DNA of 64,000 nt. Origin: Streptomyces dioscori (GTDB taxonomy: Bacteria > Actinomycetota > Actinomycetes > Streptomycetales > Streptomycetaceae). Location of the stretch: the NCBI RefSeq assembly GCF_003024195.1, contig NZ_KZ679043.1, forward strand, positions 186,001 through 250,000. The letters run 5' to 3'. The position numbers and the translations under genes were made by a program. Shown piece after piece: positions 35,422-43,901 of the stretch. The notes under the pieces were generated by a model that saw only the letters and a program-made list of their open reading frames with translations, was not told the origin of the DNA and did not search any database. The stretch's first letter is position 1, and the number at the start of each line of letters is the position of its first letter.

Positions 35422-36843
35422 ATGACCTCGCCCGAGCCCACGCCCGACGCGAAGACCGACCCACCGGGTTCCCCGGCCGCCCGCGCGCCGGGCGCCGCCG
35501 ATCTCGTCATCACCGGGTGCACCGCCCTCGTGCACGACGAGCGCGAACAGATCCGCTTCGTCGAGGACGCCACCATCGTCGTACGCGGCGGCCGTATCGA
35601 GACGATCACCAGCGACCCGGCCGACCTCCTCTCAGCCGGCCCCGCCGACGCCGTGCACATCGACGCCCGCGGCCAGGTCGCGATGCCCGGCCTCGTCAAC
35701 TGCCATACCCACACCCCGATGGTGACCCTGCGCGGCATCGCGGAGGACCTGCCCCTCGACGAGTGGTTCAACGACGTCGTCTGGCCAATCGAGTCCAATC
35801 TCCAGGAGCGGGACATCGAGTTGGGGGCGCGGCTGGCCTGCGCCGAGATGATCCGCGGCGGGGTCACCTGCTTCGCGGACCACTACTTCTCGATGGACAC
35901 CGTCGCCGCCGTGACCGCCGAGAGCGGTCTGCGCGCCAACCTCGGGCAGGCCTTCTTCTCCTCCCAGGGGGCCGAGGGCCGTGAGCGGTCGCTCGACTTC
36001 GCCCTGAGGCACCGCGACACCGCCGGCGGCCGGATCACCACCTCGCTCGCCCCGCACGCGCCCTACACCGTGGACGACGCCGACCTCGCCGCGACCGCCG
36101 GGCTCGCCCGCGAACACGGCCTGCTCGTGCACCTCCACGCCGCCGAGAACCGCGACCAGACCGACGCGAGCCTCGCCCGCCACGGCCGTACACCGGTCGA
36201 GATCCTGGCCGGGGCCGGTCTCCTCGACACGGATCTGCTCATCGCGCACGGCACCGGCATCGTGGAGCGCGACCTGCCCGTCCTCGCCCGCGCGACCGGC
36301 CGTATCGGGGTGGCGAGCGCGCCCCGCGGTTACCTCAAGTTCGCCTGGCCCACGACCACTCCGGTACGCGCCCTGCGTGAACTCGGCATTCCGGTCGGGC
36401 TCGCCACGGACGGGGCCGCCTCCAACAACTCCCTGGACGTATGGGAGTCCATGGCGCTCACCGCGCTGGCGCAGAAGTTCACCGAGGGCGACCCGCGCCG
36501 GCTCACCTCCCGGCAGGCCCTGCACCACGCGACGCTGCAGAGCGCGCGGGCGGTCGGGCTCGGTGAGCGGATCGGCAGCCTCGCACCGGGCCGCAGGGCC
36601 GACATCGTTCTGGTCGACCTGAGCGGCCCGCACACCCAGCCCGTGCACGATCTCGCGGCCACCCTCGTGCACAGCGCACGCTCCGGTGACGTACGCACGA
36701 CGATCGTCGACGGGCGGATCCTCATGCGCGACCGGGAACTCCTGACCGTCGATGTCCCGGCGGTGGTAAGGGAGATGAACGAACGCATGCCCGCCCTGAC
36801 CGACCGCGCCCACGGCAGGCGGATCCAGGAGTACGACACCTGA
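35422..36843 (+). CDS. Amidohydrolase-family deaminase/chlorohydrolase
   Basis: A 473-residue metal-dependent hydrolase of the amidohydrolase superfamily, subgroup of S-adenosylhomocysteine/MTA deaminases and chlorohydrolases. Metal ligands appear in order: NCHTHTPM after strand 1, VHLHAAEN (His at strand 5), and LATDGAASNNSLDVWESM (Asp at strand 8). The C-terminal GSLAPGRRADIVLVDL closes the beta-sandwich. It probably deaminates a purine-like or amidine substrate in the cytoplasm; the exact substrate is open. The start shows a TACCGT box and no ribosome-binding site. A long inverted repeat follows the gene. Confidence 0.88.
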   Translation: MTSPEPTPDAKTDPPGSPAARAPGAADLVITGCTALVHDEREQIRFVEDATIVVRGGRIETITSDPADLLSAGPADAVHIDARGQVAMPGLVNCHTHTPMVTLRGIAEDLPLDEWFNDVVWPIESNLQERDIELGARLACAEMIRGGVTCFADHYFSMDTVAAVTAESGLRANLGQAFFSSQGAEGRERSLDFALRHRDTAGGRITTSLAPHAPYTVDDADLAATAGLAREHGLLVHLHAAENRDQTDASLARHGRTPVEILAGAGLLDTDLLIAHGTGIVERDLPVLARATGRIGVASAPRGYLKFAWPTTTPVRALRELGIPVGLATDGAASNNSLDVWESMALTALAQKFTEGDPRRLTSRQALHHATLQSARAVGLGERIGSLAPGRRADIVLVDLSGPHTQPVHDLAATLVHSARSGDVRTTIVDGRILMRDRELLTVDVPAVVREMNERMPALTDRAHGRRIQEYDT

Positions 36844-36881
36844 GACGCGCCCCCGCCCCTCCATCGATCACCGGTGGGCCG

Positions 36882-36938
36882 CTCATCGGTGGGCCCGGAA
36901 AAGAATCTCCCGAAGAGAATTTCCGGCCCACCGATGAG
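36882..36938 (+). terminator. Long inverted repeat after the amidohydrolase gene
   Basis: CTCATCGGTGGGC plus CGGAAA (36882-36901, one bulged C) pairs with TTTCCG plus its complement (36920-36938) for 19 bp around an 18-nt loop. It lies about 40 bp after the stop codon and is probably a terminator, though it could also be a binding site for the DUF899 gene promoter. Confidence 0.7.
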
Positions 36939-36993
36939 TTCCGGCGCTCGCTGCGGTCCACCCCTGACAAGGCACCGCACCGAAGGAGTAGCG

Positions 36994-37698
36994 ATGACGC
37001 TTCCGCGGATCGTGTCGCGCGAACAATGGCAGGCCGCGCGCGAGGAACTGCTGGTCAGGGAGAAGGCCGCGACCCGGGCCCGGGACGCGCTCAACGCCGA
37101 CCGGCGGCGGCTGCCCATGGTCGAGATCGACAAGGAGTACGTCTTCGAGGGCGGCGACGGCAAGGCGACGCTGCTCGACCTCTTCGAAGGGCGGCAGCAA
37201 CTCGTCGTCCACCACTTCATGTTCGCCCCCGAGTGGGACGCGGGCTGCCGCAGCTGCTCGGCCTTCGTCGACCAGATCGGGCACCTGGCGCATCTGCGCG
37301 CGCGGGGCACCGAGTTCGCGCTGATCTCCAGGGCGCCGTACACGAAGATCCTGCCCTTCAAGGCGCGGATGGGGTGGACGCTGCCCTGGTACTCGGCGTA
37401 CGACAACGACTTCACCTACGACTTCCAGGCCTCGTTCGAGACGGGCGCGGGGGACGACGGCCAGGAGCCCTACGAGCGGCCCGGGGTGAGCTGTTTCCTG
37501 CGGGAGCGGGAGCGGATCTTCCACACGTACTCGACGTACGCGCGCGGACTCGACGGGCTGGGCTCCACCACGAGCCTCCTGGACCTCACGGCGCTCGGCC
37601 GACAGGAGGAGTGGGAGAAACCCGAGGGGCGCGCGTCGGCACTGGGGGCGCCCGCGGGCAGCGAACGCATCCGATACCACGACGAGTACGAGGACTGA
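36994..37698 (+). CDS. DUF899 thioredoxin-like protein
   Basis: A 234-residue DUF899 protein with a thioredoxin-like fold: IDKEYVFEGGDGKATLLDLF, HHFMFAPEWDAGCRSCSAF (with the C-x-x-C in CRSC) and RMGWTLPWYSAYDNDFTYDF. The function is unknown; the Cys pair suggests redox activity, and family members are often thioredoxin-like in annotation. GAAGGAG stands 6 nt before the ATG at 36994. Confidence 0.88.
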   Translation: MTLPRIVSREQWQAAREELLVREKAATRARDALNADRRRLPMVEIDKEYVFEGGDGKATLLDLFEGRQQLVVHHFMFAPEWDAGCRSCSAFVDQIGHLAHLRARGTEFALISRAPYTKILPFKARMGWTLPWYSAYDNDFTYDFQASFETGAGDDGQEPYERPGVSCFLRERERIFHTYSTYARGLDGLGSTTSLLDLTALGRQEEWEKPEGRASALGAPAGSERIRYHDEYED

Positions 37699-37843
37699 GC
37701 GCGGTCGTCCGGATGTTCCCCCATCCGTTGTGACCGTGTGTCGACTACGTCTCAGTAACGTCACTTCGCGAGACCTTCACCCCATGATGAGCGTTTAACT
37801 CTTCAAGGGCTCTCACGAGAGCAGCGCTACATGGAGGTACAGG

Positions 37844-38014
37844 ATGGTGAACGGTCGAACGGTGCTGGAGCGTTTTCCGGCCGGTGGGCCGCGTGGTTCC
37901 TGGCCCGCGGAGGAGTTCGCGCAGGCGCGCCGCCTTGAGGGACAGCACGTGGACGTCGTGATGGACCTGTCGACGGACACCTTCCTGGTCGTCGTGCGGG
38001 AACTCGTCGAGTAG
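37844..38014 (+). CDS. Small conserved-type hypothetical protein (56 aa)
   Basis: A 56-residue soluble protein (MVNGRTVLERFPAGG, QARRLEGQHVDVVMDLSTDT, ending VRELVE). GGAGG lies 8 nt before the ATG, the codon bias matches the genome, and the sequence reads as a compact alpha/beta peptide without signal or membrane segment. I recall such short proteins in Streptomyces but no function. It is convergent with the ABC transporter gene. Confidence 0.6.
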   Translation: MVNGRTVLERFPAGGPRGSWPAEEFAQARRLEGQHVDVVMDLSTDTFLVVVRELVE

Positions 38015-38080
38015 GCCGGCCGAGCGTGCGCCGACGGGTCGGCCGAGTCAGGCCGGCGATCGGGTCGGCCGCCGTGGGCC

Positions 38081-40069
38081 TCACCCCGCCTTGGGCGCGG
38101 GCACCTGCACAGAGAACTGCCCGGCCTGCAGCCCGTACAGCTCGGCGTAGACGCCGCCCCGGGAGAGGAGCTCGTCCGGAGTGCCGGATTCCACGAGACG
38201 GCCCTGGTCGAGTACGTGCACCAGATCGGCATGGCGCACCGACGCCAGCCGGTGCGTGATGAGAATGACCGTCTGACCGGTACCCGCCAGGGCCCGGATC
38301 TTCTCGAAGACCTCCAGTTCGGCGCGTGCGTCGAGGGCCGCCGTCGGCTCGTCCACGACCAGGATCGCGCCCCGCCGGTACGCCGCCCGTGCGATACCGA
38401 GCCGCTGCCACTGGCCGCCCGACAGCTCGTGCCCGCCGCTGAACATCCGGGCCAGCAGTGTGTCGAGGCCCCGCGGCAGATCCGCCACCACGTCCTCGGC
38501 GCCCGCCTCCGCGACGGACGTGCCCAGCCGCTCGTCGGTCAGCGGCGCCGAGGCCCGGCCGATCGCGACGTTCACCCGGGCCGTGAAGGGCCACCGTTTG
38601 AAGTCCTGCGCCACCATCGCGATCCGCTCCGCGAGCTGATGCCGGTCGGCGTCCGCCGCGTCCACGTCGTCCCACAGGATCCGGCCGCGCTGGGGGGCGT
38701 ACAGGCCGGACAGCAGTTTGACCAGGGTGGTCTTCCCGGAACCGTTCTCGCCGACGAGTGCCACGATCTTGCCGAGCGGCACGTTGAGCGTCAGGTCCGA
38801 CAGCGCGGGCCGGGCTGCGCTGCCCGGATAGGTGAACGTGACGTTCTCGAAGCGGATCTCGCGCGGCTCCTCGGGCAGCACCGCGCCGCCGACCGGGATC
38901 GTGCGCTCCGCCGCCTCCACGTACAGGCGCTGCAGATCCCCGACGAACAGGGCCTCCTCGTGGAGGGTGTTGACCTCCAGGACGAGCGTGTCGAGGTTCG
39001 CGGAACCGGTACGGATCGCGATGACCGCCGTACCCGCCACCGACAGCGCCATCGCGCCGGCCAGCAGCAGCCCGCCGAGGGTCGCGTACGTCGCCACGGT
39101 GGCCAGGCCTGTCCAGGCGGCCGCGATCAGCCCGGTCCGCGCCTCCAGACGGGCGAGCCTGGCCTGCTCGGCCTCGGCGGCCTCCGACATCGCGCGGAAG
39201 TGCCGCAGCAGGAACGGGCCGACGCCGTGGACACGGATCTCCGGCGCGGCGGCGGGCTCGGTGAGCAGATTGCCGATCAGCCGGCCAGCCCGGGCGTGCT
39301 GCACCCAGGCGTGCCACGACGCGTACCGGCGCCGGGCGATGGTCAGCGCGCTCCAGGCGCTCGGCAGCGTCATCGTCATCAGCAGGGGCAGCAGCGCCGG
39401 GTGCAGCACGGTGAGGACACCGGCCGCCGCGATCAGCGAGATCATCGCGTTCACCACGCGCGTGGCGATCCCGATCATGCGCCGGGCGGACGAGGCGCCG
39501 TACTGCGCGGTGTCGAGCAGCTTGTGGAACGCCTCGTCCTCGATCGCCGACAGTTCGACCGTCGCGGCCCGCTCCAGGTACAGCTCCGTCGCGACGCGCT
39601 CCACCTTCGGTTCGAGGCGGCCGGTCGCGTACGTGGAGGCGCCCCGCAGCAGCGCGGCGAGGAGCGTCACCACGGCGACCGTGACGAGTGCGGGTGCCGC
39701 GTCCCGCAGCCGGTCCGCGACCGGTCCGCTCGCCATCAGCCGGCCCAGGACGCTGTTGACCGCCAGCAGGCTCACCGCCTGGGCCAGACCGCGGCCCACC
39801 TCCGCGCCCAGCACGGTCCGCGCGGCCCGGCGGTCCGCCTGCCGGGCCAGCCGGAAACTGACCGCGAGCAGGGCCGGCAGCCGCGTCACCATGGCGCGGA
39901 AGTTCAGTTCCATGAACGCGTCGGAATGCTGCGACCAGCCCATGTCGTAGCGGAGCGGACCGCCGAACAGAAGCCGCTCGGACTCGGAGGGCTCCGGCCC
40001 GTCCGTACCGGGTTTCTCGCTGTCGCGCGTGACCTTTTTCGACGATCCCGCCGACTCGGCAGACCCCAC
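38081..40069 (-). CDS. ABC transporter, fused permease and ATP-binding protein
   Basis: A 662-residue half-transporter. An N-terminal charged stretch is followed by a six-helix transmembrane domain (about 90-390) and a nucleotide-binding domain (about 415-650) with Walker A GENGSGKTT, signature LSGGQWQRLGIARA, Walker B ILVVDEPTAALD and the H-loop ILITHRLASV. It probably exports a peptide, lipid or antibiotic as a homodimer. I take the GTG at 40069 because GGAGG stands 6 nt upstream; longer frames lack a good site. The 274 bp upstream (40070-40343) show no further element. Confidence 0.92.
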   Translation of the reverse strand: MGSAESAGSSKKVTRDSEKPGTDGPEPSESERLLFGGPLRYDMGWSQHSDAFMELNFRAMVTRLPALLAVSFRLARQADRRAARTVLGAEVGRGLAQAVSLLAVNSVLGRLMASGPVADRLRDAAPALVTVAVVTLLAALLRGASTYATGRLEPKVERVATELYLERAATVELSAIEDEAFHKLLDTAQYGASSARRMIGIATRVVNAMISLIAAAGVLTVLHPALLPLLMTMTLPSAWSALTIARRRYASWHAWVQHARAGRLIGNLLTEPAAAPEIRVHGVGPFLLRHFRAMSEAAEAEQARLARLEARTGLIAAAWTGLATVATYATLGGLLLAGAMALSVAGTAVIAIRTGSANLDTLVLEVNTLHEEALFVGDLQRLYVEAAERTIPVGGAVLPEEPREIRFENVTFTYPGSAARPALSDLTLNVPLGKIVALVGENGSGKTTLVKLLSGLYAPQRGRILWDDVDAADADRHQLAERIAMVAQDFKRWPFTARVNVAIGRASAPLTDERLGTSVAEAGAEDVVADLPRGLDTLLARMFSGGHELSGGQWQRLGIARAAYRRGAILVVDEPTAALDARAELEVFEKIRALAGTGQTVILITHRLASVRHADLVHVLDQGRLVESGTPDELLSRGGVYAELYGLQAGQFSVQVPAPKAG

Positions 40070-40343
40070 CGATGACCTCCCCGATCGAGGGCGAACGGCC
40101 ACTATCGCGGTGCCGGGCGCTCTCGGGCAGGGCGCGTGCCCGTTCCCGCACGGCGTATCCGGAGCACGCCCGGCGCTCGTGGCCGCGCGAGGTGCCATCC
40201 CCTGGAACGCGTGCTTCCACGCACCGGGGGGTCAGGGGAATGACCGGAACGACCGCGACGAGCGCACGGCCGCACAGCGGAGCGGCCCGTCGGACAGAGG
40301 CAGCCCCCACGAGTCGGCGTACGGGTGGCTCAGTCCGTACCGA

Positions 40344-40796
40344 TCACGCGCTGACCGGCCGGGACCAGGCCGGCGGCGTCCCGGTCACCCGGCACAGGGC
40401 CAGGTAGAGAGGGATCGGCGGGGTGTACGGCAGCGTGCCGTCCGGTGTGTGGATCAGCCCGGGGAAGGTGGGCGAGGCGGGCACGAGCGCTCCCGTGGCG
40501 TAGTGCGCGGGCGAGGGCCACTCCAGGGCGACATCCGAGTCGGAGGGCACGAGCCACCACCAGTGCGTGCTGTCGGCGTACACACAGCCGACGCGCGGCA
40601 GGCGGGGCATCAGCAGCGGGCCGAGTCTCGCGGGTATCGCCACCGCGTCGCAGCCCAGCGGGGCCTGCATGCCCTCCGGCACCGCCAGCGGCCGCGAAGC
40701 GCCCGGGCCCGACGCCGTCCGGCCGCGCTCGATGCGGACCAGCGTGTTCAGGTTCAGCACCCTTGGCGTACCGGCCGAGGTAGCCCTCACACCCAT
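40344..40796 (-). CDS. Hypothetical protein next to whiJ-like locus
   Basis: A 150-residue protein without signal or membrane segment. Notable segments are RVLNLNTLVRIERGR near the N-terminus and THWWWLVPSDSDVALEWPSP near the middle. I do not recognise a family. The ATG at 40796 has a weak GGGG upstream. It lies 111 bp downstream of the ATP-binding protein gene in the same direction, so it may be its operon partner. The spacer between the two holds two short tandem duplications. Confidence 0.6.
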   Translation of the reverse strand: MGVRATSAGTPRVLNLNTLVRIERGRTASGPGASRPLAVPEGMQAPLGCDAVAIPARLGPLLMPRLPRVGCVYADSTHWWWLVPSDSDVALEWPSPAHYATGALVPASPTFPGLIHTPDGTLPYTPPIPLYLALCRVTGTPPAWSRPVSA

Positions 40797-40820
40797 GCAG
40801 CCCCCGCTCGTGTTCCCAAT

Positions 40821-40902
40821 GTCTTCGGTCCCGTCCGTATGTCTTCGGTACCGTCCGTCCGGTCCTGGCTCTTCGCGATCGTCCGGTCCTGGTCTTCGCG
40901 AT
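40821..40902. repeat. Two adjacent tandem duplications (20 bp and 23-24 bp)
   Basis: A 20-bp unit starting GTCTTCGGT is repeated at 40821 and 40841 with three differences. Directly after it, a unit starting CGTCCGGTCCTGG is repeated at 40856 and 40880 with a one-base indel. They fill the space between the ATP-binding protein gene and the next gene downstream. Confidence 0.75.
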
Positions 40903-40907
40903 CCAGG

Positions 40908-41507
40908 TCAGAACCATTCGTTCCCGGCCGGGGGTATGTGGACCCCCGTCGGCGAGGAGCCGGCTGGGGCCGGCCGGCTCCTCGCACTCCAGCCCAGGTC
41001 CGACCGCGACTCGACGCCGTTGTTCGCCGTCCGCGGCAGTTCCGCCCAGACCAGCAGTCCGGGACCGGTTTCCTGGGCGCCCCAGGCAGTGCACATCGCC
41101 GCCACGAGGAGCAGTCCCCTCCCATGCTCCTCATCGGGACGCTGTGGCGACGGGTGGGGCTCACCCGGCGCACATCCCTCGTCACGGACGGCTATCCGGA
41201 CCAGGTCCTCGCCGTCGTGCAGCTCGCACACCACATGGCGGCTCGCCGTGTGCACGATGGCGTTGGTGACCAGTTCGGAGACGATGAGCTCTGCCGTGTC
41301 GCAGGTGTCCTCGCAGACCGCCCAGCCCGACAGCCGGGCCCGCGTCAGGTGCCGGGCCTGTGCCGCTGAGCCCGGGTGTGCGGCCAGCTCGAAGCGGAAC
41401 CGGCGCTCGGCCGCCGTGTCGGGGCGTACCCCGGCGGTGGCGGTAAGACGGTCTCGGTTCACGGCTGCGGCTGTTCCTAACGGCGCGGACGGAATCACGT
41501 TTGCCAC
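40908..41507 (-). CDS. ATP-binding protein, anti-sigma-factor kinase-like (HATPase_c)
   Basis: A 199-residue protein with the GHKL ATPase fold of the Streptomyces anti-sigma / regulatory ATP-binding family: the N-box in ELVTNAIVH, the G1 region DEGCAPGE, and the G2 box HGRGLLLV. It is divergent from an XRE-DUF397 pair, an arrangement known from the whiJ/abaA-type loci that influence differentiation. The GTG at 41507 follows GGGGAG; a TTG at 41534 could extend it by nine residues. Kinase activity is inferred from the fold only. Confidence 0.85.
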   Translation of the reverse strand: MANVIPSAPLGTAAAVNRDRLTATAGVRPDTAAERRFRFELAAHPGSAAQARHLTRARLSGWAVCEDTCDTAELIVSELVTNAIVHTASRHVVCELHDGEDLVRIAVRDEGCAPGEPHPSPQRPDEEHGRGLLLVAAMCTAWGAQETGPGLLVWAELPRTANNGVESRSDLGWSARSRPAPAGSSPTGVHIPPAGNEWF

Positions 41508-41685
41508 TATCTCCCCGTCGTGAACACTTGGCAAGTGTCACTCTGAAAATTGCAGAGTGCAGTGTTCTGAGCGGTATGGCCATGGCACACTGCTCGCAAC
41601 AGCACGTGGCGCGGCGTCAGTTGGGTACCCGTACAGGGCCCGAACGGGCGCCGCCCCGGCTGTCTGGACAAAAGTGGAGGTGGAC

Positions 41686-42546
41686 GTGAGCGAGCCGCGG
41701 TCCGCGCCGACGGTCGGGCAGGTCGTCCTCGGACGGCGCCTGCTGGACCTGCGGGAACGCGCGGGGCTCAAGCGTGAGGAGGCGGCACGCATTCTGCGTG
41801 TCACCGCCGCCACCGTCCGCCGTATGGAGATGGCCGAGGTAACCCTCAAGATCCCGTACCTCCAGCTCCTGCTGAAGTCGTACGGCGTCTCCGACGACGA
41901 GGCCGACGCGTTCGTCATGCTCGCCGAGGAGGCGAACCAGCCGGGGTGGTGGCAGCGTTTCCACGACATCCTGCCGGGCTGGTTCTCGATGTACGTGAGC
42001 CTGGAGGGCGCGGCCGCCCTCATCCGCTCGTACGAGCCCCACTTCGTGCCCGGAGTGCTGCAGACCGAGGAGTACGCGCGTGGCGTCCTGCATTCCGGCG
42101 CCGTCGGCCAGACCAGACCCGAGGACATCGAGCGGCACGTGGCGCTGCGCATGCAACGCCAGGAGCTGCTGACGCGCGAGGGCGCGCCCCGGTTCTGGGC
42201 CGTGATGGACGAGACCGCCCTGCGCCGCCCGGTCGGCGGCCCCGAGGTCATGCGCGGCCAGATCGACAGACTGCTGGAAGCCACGGCACTGCCCAACGTG
42301 ACGCTGCAGATCGCCCCCTTCTCCTCGGGGCCGCACGCGGGCACGTACGGGCCGTTCGTGCTCTTCCGCTTTGCCATGCCCGAACTGCCGGACATGGTCT
42401 ACAGCGAGTACCTGACCGGCGCCGTCTACCTGGACGCGCGTACCGAGGTGGCAACCCACCTTGAGGTCATGGACCGCATGGCGGCTCAGGCCGCCACGGC
42501 ACATCGCACGAAGGAGATCCTGCTGGATCTCCGCAAGGAGCTGTGA
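41686..42546 (+). CDS. XRE-family regulator with DUF5753 domain (WhiJ-like)
   Basis: A 286-residue regulator. Residues about 12-70 are the helix-turn-helix (RLLDLRERAGLKREEAARIL, then RVTAATVRRME), and residues about 90-275 the DUF5753 domain (LPGWFSMYVSLEGAAALIRS, EPHFVPGVLQTEEYARGVL, SSGPHAGTYGPFVLF). This is the standard Streptomyces pairing with a DUF397 protein, and the WhiJ-like systems act as repressors in development. The GTG at 41686 follows GGAGG. The divergent ATP-binding gene completes the trio. Confidence 0.92.
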   Translation: MSEPRSAPTVGQVVLGRRLLDLRERAGLKREEAARILRVTAATVRRMEMAEVTLKIPYLQLLLKSYGVSDDEADAFVMLAEEANQPGWWQRFHDILPGWFSMYVSLEGAAALIRSYEPHFVPGVLQTEEYARGVLHSGAVGQTRPEDIERHVALRMQRQELLTREGAPRFWAVMDETALRRPVGGPEVMRGQIDRLLEATALPNVTLQIAPFSSGPHAGTYGPFVLFRFAMPELPDMVYSEYLTGAVYLDARTEVATHLEVMDRMAAQAATAHRTKEILLDLRKEL

Positions 42547-42810
42547 ATGGATCGCATCAAGTCCCGGATACGCCTCGCGCGGATCTACAACGGCATGCCC
42601 GCCAGGGAGCTGGGCAGCGAGGGCTGGCACAAGCCGTGGAGCGGTGGGAACGGCGGCAACTGCCTGGAGGCGATGAAGCTCGCCGACGGCCGGATCGCGG
42701 TCCGTCAGTCGGCCGACCCGGACGGTCCGGCTCTCATCTACACCCCCGGCGAGATGACCGCGTTCATTCAGGGTGCCAAGGCGGGGGAGGCGGACTTCCT
42801 GCTCTCCTGA
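42547..42810 (+). CDS. DUF397 protein
   Basis: An 87-residue DUF397 protein that begins at the base after the XRE gene's stop codon, so the two are translationally coupled. The family core is visible as WSGGNGGNCLEAMKLADGRI and VRQSADPDG, with a final ALIYTPGEMTAFIQGAKAG. DUF397 proteins are small partners of XRE/DUF5753 regulators, possibly relieving repression. Confidence 0.93.
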   Translation: MDRIKSRIRLARIYNGMPARELGSEGWHKPWSGGNGGNCLEAMKLADGRIAVRQSADPDGPALIYTPGEMTAFIQGAKAGEADFLLS

Positions 42811-42887
42811 GGTCGCCGACGAATCCGCCGGCCGGTTGTTGCAGAACCGATTCTTCAGGGATTGCGCCGGGGGAAGCCGAATCGGCT

Positions 42888-43628
42888 TCAGAACCAGGAC
42901 CACATGCGGCGCGGGGCGTCCACCAGCCGACTGACCGCCACCACCGGCAGCGGCGGCTGCTCGGCCCGGTCAGGACCGAGGCTCAGCGCGTAGTAGATCT
43001 GCTCGATGGACGGCGGTCCGACCGCGAGGTTGCGGCGGACCGCGCCCGACGGGGATTCCAGCCCGGCCCGCACGAGGTAGGCCGCGGCCATCGTCCCCGT
43101 ACGGCCCACCCCCGCCCCGCAGTGCACGAACACCGGCCCCGGGGCCGCACCGACGACGCCCAGAAAGCGTCGTACCTGGTGCGGCGTCGGGGTCTGTCCG
43201 TCCCGCACGGGCAGCCGTACGACGTCCAGGCCCGCCCTGCGCGGCCCGGCGAGCCGCTCGGCGGACAGGTCCTCGGCGCGCAGGTCGACCACGGTGGTGA
43301 AACCGAGCCTGGCCAGTTCCCGGTAGCCCTCGGGCGAGGGGGCGCCGCCGCGCCAGAGTCCTCCGGCGGCGTCCACCGGCTGGAAGTGGTGGATGCCCCG
43401 CACCGGGTGGGTCCCGGCGGGCGGCGGTGTCCGTTCACGCGCCCAGTACGACAGCGCGAGGACGCCCAGAGCGCCGGTGGCCCACAGGACGAGGTAGCAC
43501 AGGCCGAGGGCCGCGAGCACGCGCGGCAGCGTCCGGCGCAGAGTGCGCAGGACACGCGACGTGCGGCGGGAACGGCTCCCGGGCGGCGCGGGGCCGGGTG
43601 GCGGCGGAGGCGGGGCGACGACAGCCAT
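42888..43628 (-). CDS. Membrane-anchored tyrosine/dual-specificity phosphatase
   Basis: A 246-residue protein. A proline-rich N-terminus and one membrane helix (about 33-60) precede a cysteine phosphatase domain with the C-x5-R loop HCGAGVGRTG; GGLWRGGAPSPEGYRELA and VVDLRAEDLSAERLAG are the domain's earlier segments. The catalytic Asp/Cys/Arg arrangement matches dual-specificity phosphatases. It probably removes phosphate from Tyr/Ser/Thr or a small phosphoester at the membrane. The ATG at 43628 has no strong ribosome-binding site. Confidence 0.87.
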   Translation of the reverse strand: MAVVAPPPPPPGPAPPGSRSRRTSRVLRTLRRTLPRVLAALGLCYLVLWATGALGVLALSYWARERTPPPAGTHPVRGIHHFQPVDAAGGLWRGGAPSPEGYRELARLGFTTVVDLRAEDLSAERLAGPRRAGLDVVRLPVRDGQTPTPHQVRRFLGVVGAAPGPVFVHCGAGVGRTGTMAAAYLVRAGLESPSGAVRRNLAVGPPSIEQIYYALSLGPDRAEQPPLPVVAVSRLVDAPRRMWSWF

Positions 43629-43690
43629 GGGCGACCCGGAGGCTCGGGGACGAGGCGCGCGTCGGCATCGTAACCCTGGGCACCGACAGA

Positions 43691-43900
43691 GGGCGGTGTC
43701 TGGACGCCGACTATGGGTGGTGCATGGGTGCGGACTGCGGGTGGGGCCTGGGCTCGGACTATGGGGGGTGTCCCGGTGCCGACCGTGGGTGGTGTCTGGG
43801 TGCGGGCTACGGGTGGCGTCTAGGCGCGGACCGTGGGTGGTGCCTGGGCGCGGACTGCGGGTGGTGTCCGGGCGCGGGCTACGGGTGGTGCCCGGCCGGG
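43691..43900. repeat. 24-bp minisatellite, eight full copies and a partial ninth
   Basis: Copies of about GGGTGGTGTCTGGGTGCGGG (24 bp with CTAC or similar at the end) begin at 43691 and repeat exactly every 24 bp, with 70-95 percent similarity. All frames through the region remain open because 24 is a multiple of three, but no start codon with a ribosome-binding site fits any of them. It ends two bases before the stop codon of the next minus-strand gene. Confidence 0.9.
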
Positions 43901-43901
43901 C

